A DNA stretch of 64,000 bases. Origin: Theocolax elegans (Eukaryota > Arthropoda > Insecta > Hymenoptera > Cerocephalidae). The translations under genes were made by a program, and so were the position numbers. Location of the stretch: assembly GCA_026168455.1 (NCBI GenBank), contig CM047431.1, positions 65,779,146 through 65,843,145 on the forward strand, in the 5' to 3' direction. Positions 25,800-40,000 of this stretch are shown one piece after another. The notes under the pieces are model-generated. The model was given only the letters and a program-made list of their open reading frames with translations, had not been told where the DNA came from and searched no databases. Every line of letters starts with the position of its first letter. Position 1 is the stretch's first letter.

Positions 25800-26571
25800 T
25801 GATCAAATACAAATGCATTTTTATGTGTATATCACACATATAAACGGCCAAACGTGTATTTTTTCAAAATTTTAGATTTTGTTCCCCGGCTGGGATGATC
25901 AAATACAAATGCATTTTATGTGTGTATATTCACACATATCAACGGCAAAGTGAATATTTCAAAATTTTAGATTTCGTTCCCGGCCGGGTTGATCAAATAC
26001 AAATGCATTTTATGTGTATATTCACACATATAAACGGCCAAAACGTGTATTTTTTCAATATTTTAGATTTCTACCAGGCCGGGATGATCAATTACAAATG
26101 CATTTTTATGTGTATATTCACACATATAATCGGCCAGAAGGAATATTTCAAAATTTTAGATTTCGTTCCCTGCCGGTTGATCATTACAATCATTTTTACA
26201 TGTATTTTCACACATATAACCGGGCAAAACGTTTATTTTTTATTTTTTTAGATTTCGATCTCCGGCCGGGTTGATCAATTGCAAAGCATTTTTATGTGTA
26301 TATTCACACATATAATCGGCCAGAAGTGAATATTTCAAAATTCTAAATTTCGTCCCCGCCGGGATGATCCAAAACAATGTATTTCATGTGTATATTTACA
26401 CATATAATCAGCCAAAACGTCTAATTTTTCAAAATTTTTTATTCTTTGCCCCGGCCTGGATGATCAATTACAAATGCATTTTTTACATGTATTTTCACAC
26501 ATACAAAAGAACCAGAAGTGATATTTCAAAATATTAGATGCGTTCCCCGGCCGGGTTGATCAATTACAAAT
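25800..26571 (+). repeat. Duplicated satellite block, copy 1 left part
   Basis: This block shares private variants with 30350-31120: TTCCCCGGCTGGGATG, a T-rich TTTATT tract before GATCTCCGG, AAAATTCTAAATTTCGTCCC, and CAAAATATTAGAT(T)GCG. It continues on the far side of the solo LTR at 28449-29930. The shared markers fall at a constant offset near 4,554 bases. Confidence 0.75.
26567..26571. repeat. Target-site duplication CAAAT, left copy
   Basis: Five satellite bases, CAAAT, immediately precede the solo LTR and are repeated immediately after it (28449-28453). Joining them restores an uninterrupted satellite monomer. Confidence 0.85.
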
Positions 26572-28448
26572 TGTGGGCGAGCCTCACTAGCCCACATACA
26601 AATCATATTATCAGGGGAGATTAGCAGAGCGGGCACACCTAAAACAAAGACATATATATTAGTCATAAATAAACAGGAACTTATGAATGTAAATTAATAT
26701 AAGAAAAGAATGAATAAAGTATAAATATGTCTATATTTATTACCTGGATGCGTATTAGAATCCTGGAGTCCAATAGTGGTCCAGCGATGACTACTCGTAC
26801 TCTGAAGGACTCCTGGGTAGCCTTCGCTGGTGATCCTGAGGGTTCGCTGGAGTATGGATATGTTCCTGGGCCTCCTGTAAATAATATAATCATAAGTAAA
26901 TTTAAATTAAAGAATGTAGGATAGGTTAGGACAAATAGATTAGATAAATGGGATATAAGGAAAGTTTGTTTTGTATGGGAAGTTTGAGGTTAGGAATAGG
27001 TAAACATTGTTTAAGAATATAGCCCGAGCCATTCTCGTCACGCGACGTTCCCGAAGATAGGATAGGAAATAATCTTATTTTATATATGTATGTTTGAGGA
27101 AAATGTAAGGAAATAAAGGAGATGGAGAGAATGAAAGCAACACGAGAAACGAGACCACCTACCATACAAGCGAAGTCTACCTGTGTCCATCGATGCGTCT
27201 ACACCTGTCCTCGTCCACGGGAGCCAACGTTGCGGTGATCCTGTCTAGGTGCTGAGTTCCCCCCGAAGAGGTTGATCCCGTAGAACACCAACGAAAACTC
27301 ACGATGTACAAAATGCATACGAGTATAACGCGCACGAGACAACAACATGTCTAGATCTCTCGTCGAGCGTGAGAGTGGGGGAAGCCTTCTCGCTCTCCGC
27401 AACTGCTCGACGCAAGATGGTGGTGCGCCCGGGGGACGAAGGACGAGCGGGAACGATCCAGATAGACTCCCCGTGTGTAAGAGAAGAAAGAAGATATACT
27501 GAGCAATGGGGGAGGTGAGAATTCGCCCGCTGCGGATCATCTTTGCAAGAGTTGTACCGCCACTAGAGAGAGGTTGAAGAAGAGAGGATAGGTGGCGGTA
27601 CAGTATTTGGCAGAAATTCAAACTAGACGATAGGAAACGGGATTGGAGAAAACTACGACAAAGAAGGATACGAGTAGCGCCGTGTAACGGAAAACGAAAA
27701 AGGATCGAGGAAGAAGAACGACCACGCACTCACCCCGATACCTTGAAGGAGACGCATCGAGATATTTTGTTGAGAGAAAGTAGTTGTTATAAATCGTGAG
27801 GAATAATTTTCTGGAATTATAAGGAGGAATTATCATTAGCTGAAAGGATATTGGAGTATTAATAGTAGAAAACAAAGGAAAATAGTCATCTTAAATTGGA
27901 AGTTCGGATATTTAATGGAAAGATCGAACAGAGGAGGAGAATAAATCAAAAGCGGTGAGTGGTCTGCACGAGGCCATTTATATTTTCCTTCCGTAATAAA
28001 TCGGGTTCCTCACCGCGATACTTATAATTTTTCGGATTTAATAACGTTTGTTTCTGATGGATTAAATCCAGATTAGTTAATAAAAATTTATATTAATGTA
28101 CGGCGTTTTGGTTAGAATAGTGTGACGGGAAGATCGGGCCCTATGACATAATACTACGTTTCGAAAATTATGCGGGAATAATTTATATAAGTAATTATAA
28201 TAATACGTTAAGGAAGTTTTAATAATTTTGTTATAATATTGTGAACCTCATTGAATCTCCTCACCCCCCCCCCTTTTCTGATAAGTGTCGTTCCGCCGCA
28301 CGGCACCACGAACCCGAGACCAGAGTCGGCCACGGCAGTGAGAGGACAACATAAATAGATATAAATTATGTATATTGATTTTGAAGATGAGAAATCATAT
28401 CAGGTAGAAGTATGTTCCACGTGGTGTAATGCGCGGGATACTACATCA
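26572..28448. mobile_element. 1,877-bp solo LTR of an LTR retrotransposon
   Basis: Non-satellite DNA inserted in a monomer, starting TGTGGGCGAGCC and ending ACTACATCA, i.e. TG...CA, with a 5-bp CAAAT target duplication on both sides. This is the classic signature of LTR-retrotransposon integration. No second copy of the terminal sequence and no gag or pol coding is seen, so a solo LTR left by LTR-LTR recombination is the simplest reading. The first 25 bases can fold: TGTGGGC (26572-26578) pairs with GCCCACA (26590-26596). An 11-C run lies at 28263-28273. The 176-codon minus frame at 27199-27729 is not recognisable and looks incidental. Superfamily (gypsy, BEL/Pao) and transcription strand are undetermined; the length is long for copia. 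Confidence 0.8.
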
Positions 28449-31400
28449 CAAATGCATTTTAACATTTATTTTCACACATATAACCGGCCAAAACGTCTGT
28501 TTTTTCAATATTTTAGATTTCGTTCCGGCCGGGTTGATCAATTGCAAATGATTTTTACATGTATCTTCACACTATAACGGCAGAAGTGGAATTTTTAAAA
28601 ATTTTAGAGTTTCGTTATCCGGCCGGTTTGATCAATTACAATGCATTTTACATTTTTTTCACACACATAAACGGGCAAACGTTATTTTTTCATATTTTAG
28701 ATTTCGTTCTCCAGCCGTGGAATGATCAAATACAAATGACTTTTTATGCTTATATTCACACATATAAACGGCCCAGAAGTGAATATTTTCAAAATTTTAG
28801 AATTCGTTCCCCGGCGGGATGATCAAATACAAATGCATTTTTATGTGTATATTCACACATATAAACGCCCCAGAAGTGAATATTTCACAATTTTAGATTT
28901 CGTTCCCCTGCCGGGTTGATCACTTACAAATGCATTTTTACATGTATTTTCACACATATAACCGGGCAACGTCTGTTTTTTCAATATTTTAGATTTCGTT
29001 TTCCGGCCGGGGTTGATCAATTGCAAATGCATTTTTTACATGTAGTATTCACACCTATATACGGCCAGAAATGAATATTTCAAATTTTTGATTTCGTCCC
29101 TGGCCGGGATGATCAAACACAAATGCTTTTTTATGTGTATATTCACACATATAAACGGCCAAAACGTGTAATTTTTCAAAATTTTAGATTTCGTTCCCCG
29201 CCCGAGATGATCAATTACAAATGCATTTTTACATGTTTTTTCACACATATAACCGGCCGTAACGTCTGTTTTTTCAATATTTTAGAATCGTTTTCCGCCG
29301 GGTTGATCAAATACAAATGCATTTTTATGCGTATATTCACACATATATACGGCCAGAAGTGAATATTTCAAAATTTTTGATTTCGTCCCTGGCCGGGATG
29401 ATCAAACACAAATGCTTTTTTATGTGTATATTCACACATATAAACGGCCAGATGTGAATATTTCAAAATTTTAGATTTCGTTATCCGGCCGGGTTGATCA
29501 ATTACAAATACATTTTTACACGTATTTTCACACATATAACCGGGCAAAACGTCTGTTTTTTCAATATTTTAGATTTCGTTCCCCAGCCGGGTTGATCAAT
29601 TGCAAATGCATTTTTATGTGTGTATTCACACATATAAAAGGCCAGAAGTGAATATTTCAATATTTTAGATTTCGTCCCTGGCCGGGATGATCAAATACAA
29701 ATGCATTTTTATGTGTATATTCACACATATATCCGGCCGAAACGTCTTGTTGTTTCAATATTTAGATTTCGTCTTCCGGCCGGGTTGATCAATTACAGAA
29801 TGCATTTTTATGTGTATATTCACACATATAACGGCCATAAGTGAATATTTCAAAATTTTAGATTCTTTCCCCGGCCGGGATGATCAAATACAATTGCATT
29901 TTGTGTATATTCACACATATAAACGGCCAGATGTAATATTTCAAAATTTAGATTTCGTTCCGGCCGGGTTGATCAATTACAAATACATTTTTCATGTATT
30001 TTCACACTACAACCGGCCAAAGGTCTGTTTTTCAATATTTTAGATTTCGTTCCCCGGCCGGGTGATCTATTGCAAATGCATTTTTATGTGTATTCACACA
30101 TATAAAAGGCCAGAAGTGAAAATTTCAATATTTTAGATTTTGTTCCCCGGCCGGGATGAACAAATACAAATGCATTTTTATGTGTGTATTCACACATATC
30201 AACGGCCAGAAGTGAATATTTCAAAATTTTAGATTTCGTTCTCCGGCCGGGTTGATCAAATACAAATGCATTTTTATGCGTATATTCACACATATAAACG
30301 GCCAGAAGTGAATATTTCAAAATTTTAGATTTCGTTCCCCGGCCGGGATGATCAAATACAAATGCATTTTTATGTGTATATTCACACATATAAACGGCCA
30401 AAACGTGTATTTTTTCAAAATTTTAGATTTTGTTCCCCGGCTGGGATGATCAAATACAAATGCATTTTTATGTGTATATTCACACATATCAACGGCCAGA
30501 AGTGAATATTTCAAAATTTAGATTTCGTTCCCCGGCCGGGTTGATCAAATACAAATGCATTTTTATGTGTATATTCACACATATAAACGGCCAAAACGTG
30601 TATTTTTTCAATATTTTAGATTTCGTACCAGGCCGGGATGATCAATTACAAATGCATTTTTATGTGTATATTCACACATATAATCGGCCAGAAGTGAATA
30701 TTTCAAAATTTTGATTTCGTTCCCCTGCGGGTGACAATTACAAATGCATTTTACATGTATTTTCACACATAACCGGGCAAAACGTTTATTTTTTTATTAT
30801 TTTAGATTCGATCTCCGGCCGGGTGATCAATGCAAATGCATTTTTATGTGTATACTTCACACATATAACGGCAGAAGTGAATATTTCAAAATTCTAAATT
30901 TCGTCCCCGGCCGGGATGATCAAATACAAATGCATTTTCAATGTGTATATCACACATATAATCAGCCAAACGTCCTAATTTTTCAAAATTTTTGATTTCG
31001 TTCCCCGGCCTGGCATGATCAATTACAAATGCATTTTTACATGTATCTTTCATCACATACAAAGACCAGAAGTGAATATTTCAAAATATTAGATTGCGTT
31101 CCCGGCGGGTTGATCAATTACAAATGCATTTCTACATTATTTCACACATATAACCGGCCAAACGTCTGTTTTTTCAATATTTTAGATTTCGTTTTCCGGC
31201 CGGGTTGATCAATTGCAAATGCATTTTTACATGTATATTCACACATATAACGGCCAGAAGTGAATTTTTAAAAATTTTAGATTTCGTTATCCGGCCGGGT
31301 TGATCAATTACAAATGCATTTTTACATTTATTTTCACACATATAACCGGGCAAAACGTTTATTTTTTCAATATTTTAGATTTCGTTCTCCAGCCGGGATG

Positions 31401-34400
31401 ATCAAATACAAATGACTTTTTAATGCTTATATTCACACATATAAACGGCCAGAAGTGAATATTTCAAAATTTTAGAATTCGTTCCCCGGCCGGGATGATC
31501 AAATACAAATGCATTTTTATGTGTATATTCACACATATAAACGGCCAGAAGTGAATATTTCAAAATTTTAGATTTCGTTCCCCGGCCGGGATGATCAAAT
31601 ACAAATGCATTTTATCTGTATATTCACACATATAATCGACCAAAACATCTAATTTTTGAAAATTTTAGATTTCGTTCCCCGGCCGAGATGATCAATTACA
31701 AATGCATTTTTACATGTATTTTCACACATATAACCGGCCGAAAGTCTGTTTTTTCAATATTTTAGATTTCGTTTTCCGGCCGGGTTGATCAATTGCAAAT
31801 GCATTTTTACATGTATATTCACACATATATACGGCCAGAAATGAATATTTCAAAATTTTTGATTTCGTCCCTGGCCGGGATGATCAAACACAAATGCTTT
31901 TTTATGTGTATATTCACACATATAAACGGCCAAAACGTGTAATTTTTCAAAATTTTAGATTTCGTTCCCCGCCCGAGATGATCAATTACAAATGCATTTT
32001 TACATGTTTTTTCACACATATAACCGGCCGTAACGTCTGTTTTTTCAATATTTTAGAATCGTTTTCCGCCGGGTTGATCAAATACAAATGCATTTTTATG
32101 CGTATATTCACACATATATACGGCCAGAAGTGAATATTTCAAAATTTTTGATTTCGTCCCTGGCCGGGATGATCAAACACAAATGCTTTTTTATGTGTAT
32201 ATTCACACATATAAACGGCCAGATGTGAATATTTCAAAATTTTAGATTTCGTTATCCGGCCGGGTTGATCAATTACAAATACATTTTTACACGTATTTCA
32301 CACATATAACCAGGCAAACGTCTGTTTTTCAATATTTTAGATTTCGTTCCCCAGCCGGGTTGATCAATTGCAAATGCATTTTTATGTGTGTATTCACACA
32401 TATAAAAGGCCAGAAGTGAATATTTCAATATTTTAGATTTCGTCCCTGGCCGGGATGATCAAATACAAATGCATTTTTATGTGTATATTCACACATATAT
32501 CCGGCCGAAACGTCTGTTGTTTCAATATTTTAGATTTCGTTCTCCGGCCGGGTTGATCAATTACAGATGCATTTTTATGTGTATATTCACACATATAAAC
32601 GGCCATAAGTGAATATTTCAAAATTTTAGATTTCTTTCCCCGGCCGGGATGATCAAATACAATTGCATTTTTATGTGTATATTCACACATATAAACGGCC
32701 AGAAGTGAATATTTCAAAATTTTAGATTTCGTTCCCCGGCCGGGTTGATCAATTACAAATGCATTTTTACATTTATTTTCACACATATAACCGGCCAAAG
32801 TCTGTTTTTTCAATATTTTAGATTCGTTTTCCGGCCGGGTGATCAATTGCAAATGCATTTTAAATGTATATTACACATATAACCGGGCAAAACGTTATTT
32901 TCATATTTTAGATTTCGTTCTCCGGCCGGGATGATCAATACAAATGCATTTTTATGCGTAATTCACACATATAAACGGCCAGAAGTGAATATTTCAAAAT
33001 TTTAGATTTCGTTCCCCGGCCGGGATGATCAATACAAATGCATTTTTATGTGTTATTCACACATATAACGGCAAAAGTTTATTTTTTCAATATTTTAGAT
33101 TTCGTCCGGCCGGGATGATCAAATACAAATGCATTTTTATGCTTATATTTACACATATAAACGGCCAGAAGTGAATATTTCAAAATTTTAGATTTCGTTC
33201 CCCGGCCGGGATGATCAAATACAAATGCATTTTTATGGTATATTCACACATATAACCGGCCGAAACGTGTTTTTTCAATATTTTAGATTTCGTTCCCCGG
33301 CCGGGTTGATCAATACAAATGCATTTTTATGTGTATATTCACACATATAACGGCCAGAAGTGAATTTTCAAAATTTTAGATTTCGTCCTCCGGCCGGGAT
33401 GATCAATTAAATGCATTTTTATGTTATTTTCACACATATAACCGGCCAGAAGTGAAATTTCAAAATTTTAGACTTTCGTTCCCCGGCCGGGATGATCAAA
33501 TACAAATGCATTTTTATGTGATATTCACACATATCAACGACCAAACGTGATTTTCAAAATTTTGATTTCGCCCTGGCCGGGATGGTCAATTACAAATGCT
33601 TTTTATGTGTATGTTCACACATATAAAGCCAGAAGTGAATATTTCAAAATTTTTAGATTCGTTCCCCCGGGTTGATAATTAAAAATGCATTTTTATCTGT
33701 ATATTCACACATATAATCGACCAAAACATCTAATTTTCAAAATTTTAGATTTCGTTCCCCGGCCGGATGATCAATTACAAATGCATTTTTACATGTATAT
33801 TCACACATATACGGCCAGAAATGAAGATTTCAAAATTTTAGATTTCGTTCCCCGGCCGGGTTGATCAATTACAAATGCATTTTTACATTTATTTTCACAC
33901 ATATAACGGGCAAACGTTTATTTTTTCAATATTTTAGATTTCGTTCTCCGGCCGGGATGATCAAATACAAATGACTTTTTAATGTTATATTCACACATAT
34001 AACGGCCAGAAGTGATATTTCAAAATTTTAGATTTCGTTCCCCGGCCGGGATGATCAATACAAATGCATTTTTATGTGTATATTCACACATATAAACGGC
34101 CAAAACGTCTAATTTCTCAAAATTTTAGATTTCGTTCCCCGGCCGAGATGATCAATTACAAATGCATTTTTACATGTATATTCACACATATATACGGCCA
34201 GAAATGAAGATTTCAAAATTTTAGATTTCGTTCCCCGGCCGGGTTGATCAATTACAAATGCATTTTTACATTATTTCACACATAAACCGGCAAAACGTTT
34301 ATTTTTCAATATTTTAGATTTCGTTCTCCGGCCGGGATGATCAAATACAAATGACTTTTTAATGTATTTCACACATATAACGGCCAGAAGTGATATTTCA

Positions 34401-35602
34401 AAATTTTAGATTTCGTTCCCCGGCCGGGATGATCAATACAAATGCATTTTTATGTGTATATTCACACATATAAACGGCCAGAGTGAATATTCAATATTTT
34501 AGATTTCGTTCCCCGGCCGGGTTGATCAATTACAAATGCATTTTTACATTTATTTTCACACATATAACCGGCAAAACGTTTATTTTTCAAATTTTAGATT
34601 TCGTTCCGGCCGGGATGATCAATACAAATGCTTTTTAATGTATATTCACACATATAAACGGCCAGAAGTGAATATTTCAAAATTTTAGATTTCGTTCCCC
34701 GGCCGGGATGATCAAATACAAATGCATTTTTATGTGTATATTCACACATATAACGGCCAGAAGTGAATATTTCAAAATTTTAGATTTCGTTATCCGGCCG
34801 GGTTGATCAATTACAAATGCATTTTTACATTTATTTTCACACATATAACCGGCAAAACGTTTATTTTTCAATATTTTAGATCTCGTTCCCGCCGGGATGA
34901 TCAAATACAAATGACTTTTTAATGCTTATATTCACACATAAACGGCCAGAAGTGAATATTTCAAAATTTTTAGATTCGTTCCCCGGCCGGGATGATCAAA
35001 TACAAATGCATTTTTATGTGTATATTCACACATATAAACGGCCAGAAGTGAATATTTCAAAATTGTAGATTTCGTTCCCCGGCCGGGTTGATCAATTATA
35101 AATGCATTTTTACATTCATTTTCACACATATAACCGGCCAAATTATCTGTTTTTTCAATATTTTAGATTTCGTTTTCCGGCCGGGTTGATCAATTGCAAA
35201 TGCATTTTTACATGTATATTCACACATATAACGGCCAGAAGTGAATATTTCAAAATTTTAGATTTCGTTATCCGTCCGGGTTGATCAATTACAAATACAT
35301 TTTTACATGTACTTTCACACATATAACCGGGCAAAACGTTTATTTTTTCAATATTTTAGATTTCGTTCTCCGGCCGGGATGATCAAATACAAATGCATTT
35401 TTATGTGTATATTCACACATATAAACGGCCAGAAGTGAATATTTCAAAATTTTAGATCTCGTTCCCCGGCCGGGTTGATCAATTACAAATGCATTTTTAC
35501 ATTTATTTTCACACATATAACCGACCGAAACGTCTGTTTTTTCAATATTTTAGATTTCGTTCTCCGGCCGGGTTGATCAAATACAAATGCATTTTATGTG
35601 TA
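28449..35602 (+). repeat. 96/98-bp satellite array, segment 2 (plus orientation)
   Basis: This continues the same array after the solo LTR, in the same orientation and phase. It contains copy 1 (right part, 28449-29930) and copy 2 (about 30350-32690) of a duplicated block. 30.1-30.7 and 31.1-32.3 kb are clean monomers; 28.5-29.1, 29.8-30.1 and 32.8-34.7 kb have many small deletions. The array ends inside a monomer at about 35602. Confidence 0.96.
30350..32690 (+). repeat. Duplicated satellite block, copy 2, with empty LTR site at 31121
   Basis: This matches 25800-26571 plus 28449-29930. The CAAAT at 31121-31125 corresponds to the solo-LTR target and is uninterrupted here. Its offset is 4,554 from the left LTR flank and 2,672 from the right flank. 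The difference, 1,882, equals the 1,877-bp LTR plus one 5-bp target copy. Further right the offset becomes 2,771 (29123 versus 31894), i.e. about one extra monomer in this copy. Confidence 0.78.
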
Positions 35603-35703
35603 AAGTAAAGCTTTTAGTTCGGAAAGACCGATAAATATATATTACACACATATATGCACATCTCCGAACGTTCAATTCATTTTTATTTCTATTAGGTGAG
35701 TAC
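35603..35703. other. Non-satellite edge of contig 2
   Basis: About 100 bases of AT-rich sequence follow the last partial monomer and run to the gap. No repeat or gene is recognised. It marks a true boundary of the satellite in this contig. Confidence 0.7.
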
Positions 35704-35803
35704 NNNNNNNNNNNNNNNNNNNNNNNNNNNNNNNNNNNNNNNNNNNNNNNNNNNNNNNNNNNNNNNNNNNNNNNNNNNNNNNNNNNNNNNNNNNNNNNNN
35801 NNN
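35704..35803. other. Assembly gap of 100 N
   Basis: Exactly 100 N. The satellite orientation switches from + to - across it, so join order and orientation are uncertain here. Confidence 0.98.
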
Positions 35804-37080
35804 AAAATTTTGAGAAATTAGATGTTTTGGTCGATTATATGTGTGAATATACAGATAAAAATGCATTTGTATTTGATCATCCCAAAAGGGGAACGCAATC
35901 TAAAATTTTGAAATATTCACTTCTGGTCTTTTAAATGTGTGTAAATACATGTAAAAATGCATTTGTAATTGATCATCCAGGCCGGGGAACGAAATCTAAA
36001 ATTTTGAAAAATTAGACGTTTTGGCTGATTATATGTGTGAATATACACATAAAAATGCATTTGTATTTGATCATCCCGGCCGGGGACGAAATTTAGAATT
36101 TTGAAATATTGACGTCTGGCCGTTTATATCTGTGAATATACACGTAAAAATGCATTTGCAATTGATCAACCCGGCCGGAGATCGAAATCTAAAATAATAA
36201 AAAAATAAACGTTTTGCCCGGTTATATGTGTGAAAATACATGTAAAAATGCATTTGTAATTGATCATCCAGGCCGGGGAACGAAATCTAAAATTTTGAAA
36301 AATTAGACGTTTTGGCTGATTATATGTGAATATACACATAAAAAAGCATTTGTATTTGATCATCCCGGCCAGAGACGAAATCAAAAATTTTGAAATATTC
36401 ACTGCTGGCCGTTGATATGTGTGAATATACACATAAAAATGCATTTGTATTTGATCATCCCGGCCGGGGAACAAAGTCTAAAATTTTGAAATATTCACTT
36501 CTGGCCGGTTATATGTGTGAAAATACATGTAAAAATGCATTTGCAATTGATCATCCCGGCCGGAGGACGAAATCTAAAATTTTGAAATATTCACTTCTGG
36601 CCGTTTATATGTGTGAATATACACATAAAAATGTATTTGTATTTGATCAACCCGGCCGGGGAACGAAATCTAAAATATTGAAAAAACAGACGTTTCGGTC
36701 GGTTATATGTGTGAATATACACATAAAAATGCATTTGTATTTGATCATCCCGGCCGGGGAACGAAATATAAAATTTTGAAATATTCACTTCTGGCCGTTT
36801 ATATGTGTGAATATAAGCATTAAAAAGTCATTTGTATTTGATCATCCCGGCCGGAGAACGAAGTCTAAAATATTGAAAAATAAACTTTTTGCCCGGTTAT
36901 ATGTGTGAATATACACATAAAAATGCATTTGTATTTGATCATCCCGGCCGGGGAACGAAATCTAAAATTTTGAAATATTCACTTCTGGCCGTTTATATGT
37001 GTGAATATACACATAAAAAAGCATTTGTATTTGATCATCCCGGCCAGGGAAGAAATCAAAAATTTTGAAATATTCACTTC
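35804..37080 (-). repeat. Satellite block repeated at 40786-42060
   Basis: Runs of private variants occur in the same order about 4,981 bases apart: GAGAAATTAGATGTTTTGGTC, CTTTTAAATGTGTGTAAATAC, GAATTTTGAAATATTGACGTC and CACTGCTGGCCGTTGATATG. The agreement is close to base-perfect over about 1.27 kb, so the duplication is recent or the two contig parts collapse one locus. Confidence 0.8.
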
Positions 37081-40000
37081 TGATCGTATATATGTGTGAA
37101 TATACACATAAAAATGCATTTGTATTTGATCAACCCGGCCGGGGAACGAAATCTAAAATTTTAAAATATTCACTTCTGGCCGTTTATATGTGTGAATATA
37201 CACATAAAAATGCATCTGTAATTGATCAACCCGGCTGGGGAACGAAATCTAAAATATTGAAAAAACAGACGTTTCGGCCGGATATATGTGTGAATATACA
37301 CATAAAAATGCATTTGTATTTGATCATCCCGGCCAGGGACGAAATCTAAAATATTGAAATATTCACTTCTGGCCTTTTATATGTGTGAATACACACATAA
37401 AAATGCATTTGCAATTGATCAACCCGGCTGGGGAACGAAATCTAAAATATTGAAAAAACAGACGTTTTGCCCGGTTATATGTGTGAAAATACGTGTAAAA
37501 ATGTATTTGTAATTGATCAACCCGGCCGGATAACGAAATCTAAAATTTTGAAATATTCTTTGGCCGTTTATATGTGTGAATATACACATAAAAATGCATC
37601 TGTAATTGATCAACCCGGCCGAGAACGAAATCTAAAATTATTGAAACAACGACGTTTCGGCCGGATATATGTGGAATATACGCTTAAAAATGCATTTATA
37701 TTTGATATCCCGGCCGGAGAACGAATCTAAAATATTGAAAAAATAAATGTTTTGCCCGGTTATATGTGAAAGTACATGTAAAAATGTATTTGTAATTGAT
37801 CATCCCGGCCGGGGAACAAAGTCTAAAATTTTGAAATATTCACTTCTGGCCGGTTATATGTGTGAAAATACATGTAAAAATGCATTTGCAATTGATCATC
37901 CCGGCCGGAGAACGAAATCTAAAATTTTGAAAAATTACACGTTTTGGCCGTTTATATGTGTGAATATACACATAAAAAAGCATTTGTATTTGATCATCCC
38001 GGCCAGGGACGAAATCAAAAATTTTGAAATATTCACTTCTGGCCGTATATATGTGTGAATATACATGTAAAAATGCTTTTGCAATTGATCAACCGGCCGG
38101 AAAACGAAATCTAAAATTTTGAGAATATTCACTTCTGGCCGTTGTATGGTGAATATAGCATAAAAAGTCATTGTATTGATCATCCGGCCGGAGAACGAAG
38201 TCTAAAATATTGAAAAAATAACTTTTTGCCGGTTATATGGTGAATATACAATAAAAATGCTTTGTATTTGATCATCCCGGCGGGGAACGAATCTAAAATT
38301 TTGAAATATTCACTTCTGGCCGTTTATATGTGTGAATACACACATAAAAAAGCATTTGTATTTGATCATCCCGGCCAGGGAAGAATCTAAAATTTTGAAA
38401 TATTCACTTCTGATCGTATATATGTGTGAATATACACATAAAAATGCATTTGTATTTGATCAACCCGGCCGGGGAACGAAATCTAAAATATTGAAAAAAC
38501 AGACGTTTCGGTCGGTTATATGTGTGAAAATACATGTCAAATGAATTTGTAATTGATCATCTCAGCGTGGAACGAAATCTAAAATTTGAGAAATTAGATG
38601 TTTTGGTCGATTATGTGTGAATATACAGATAAAAATGCATTTGTATTGATCATCCCAAAAGGGGAACGCAATCTAAAATTTTGAAATATTCACTTCTGGT
38701 CTTTTAAATGTGTGTAAATACATGTAAAAATGCATTTGTAATTGATCATCCAGGCCGGGGAACGAAATCTGAAATATTGAAAAAACAGACGTTTTGCCCG
38801 GTTATATGTGTGAAAATACATGTAAAAATGTATTGTAATTGATCAACCGGCCGGATAACGAAATCTAAAATTTTGAAATATTCACTACTGGCCGTTTTAT
38901 GTGGAATATACACATAAAAATGCATCTGTAATTGATCAACCCGGCCGGAGAACGAAATCTAAAATATTGAAACAACAGACGTTTCGGCGGATATATGTGT
39001 GAATATACACATAAAAATGCATTTGTATTTGATCAACCGGCTGGGAACGCAATCTAAAATTTTGAAATATTCTTCTGGTCTTATATGTGTGAAAATACAT
39101 GTAAAAATGCATTTGTAATTGATCATCCAGGCCGGGGAACGAAATCTAAAATTTTGAAAAATTAGACGTTTTGGCTGATTATATGTGTGAATATACACAT
39201 AAAAATGCATTGTATTTGATCATCCCGGCCGGGGACGAAATTTAGAATTTTAAAATATTCACTTCTGCTCTTTTAAATGTGTGTAAATACATGTAAAAAT
39301 GCATTTGTAATTGATCATCCAGGCCGGGGAACGAAATCTAAAATTTTGAAAAATTAGACGTTTTGGCTTTTATATGTGAATATACACATAAAAATGCATT
39401 TGTATTTGATCATCCCGGCCGGGGAACGAAATCTAAAATATTGAAAAAACAGCCGTTTCGGTCGGTTATATTGTGAAAATACATGTCAAATGAATTTGTA
39501 ATTGATCATCTCAGCCGTGGAACGAAATCTAAAATTTTGAGAAATTAGATGTTTTGGTCGATTATATGTGTGAATATACAGATAAAAATGCATTTGTATT
39601 TGATCATCCCAAAAGGGGAACGCAATCTAAAATTTTGAAATATTCACTTCTGGTCTTTTAAATGTGTGTAAATACATGTAAAAATGCATTTGTAATTGAT
39701 CATCCAGGCCGGGGAACGAAATCTAAAATTTTGAAAAATTAGACGTTTTGGCTGATTATATGTGTGAATATACACATAAAAATGCATTTGTATTTGATCA
39801 TCCCGGCCGGGGACGAAATTTAGAATTTTGAAATATTGACGTCTGGCCGTTTATATCTGTGAATATACACGTAAAAATGCATTTGCAATTGATCAACCCG
39901 GCCGGAGATCGAAATCTAAAATAATAAAAAAATAAACGTTTTGCCCGGTTATATGTGTGAAAATACATTTAAAAATGCATGTGTAATTGATCAACCCGGC

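Larger units (their letters stand above)
6448..26571 (+). repeat. 96/98-bp satellite array, segment 1 (plus orientation)
   Basis: About 20 kb of head-to-tail monomers. In order, a monomer reads TGATCAA(A/T)TACAAATGCA, then TTTTTATGTGTATATT or TTTTTACATTTATTTT, then CACACATATAA, then CGGCC. Type A continues AGAAGTGAATATTTCAAAAT and totals 96 bp. Type B continues AAAACGTCTGTTTTTTCAAT (or GTGTA/GTTTA forms) and totals 98 bp. Both finish TTTTAGATTTCGTTCC and CCGGCCGGG. A and B often alternate, with scattered AA pairs. Monomers at 7-16 kb carry many small deletions, while 18.9-22.3 kb is clean. Short open frames inside, such as 21860-22291 on minus, are satellite read-through, not genes. The segment is interrupted on the right by a solo LTR. 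Confidence 0.97.

Noticed and set aside
26920..27000. Telomere-like GGTTAGG motifs
   Set aside because: Only isolated single copies, not a (TTAGG)n array.
27199..27729. 176-codon minus-strand frame in the solo LTR
   Set aside because: No recognisable domain, skewed Arg/Ser/Leu composition, and it lies wholly inside an LTR bounded by target duplications.
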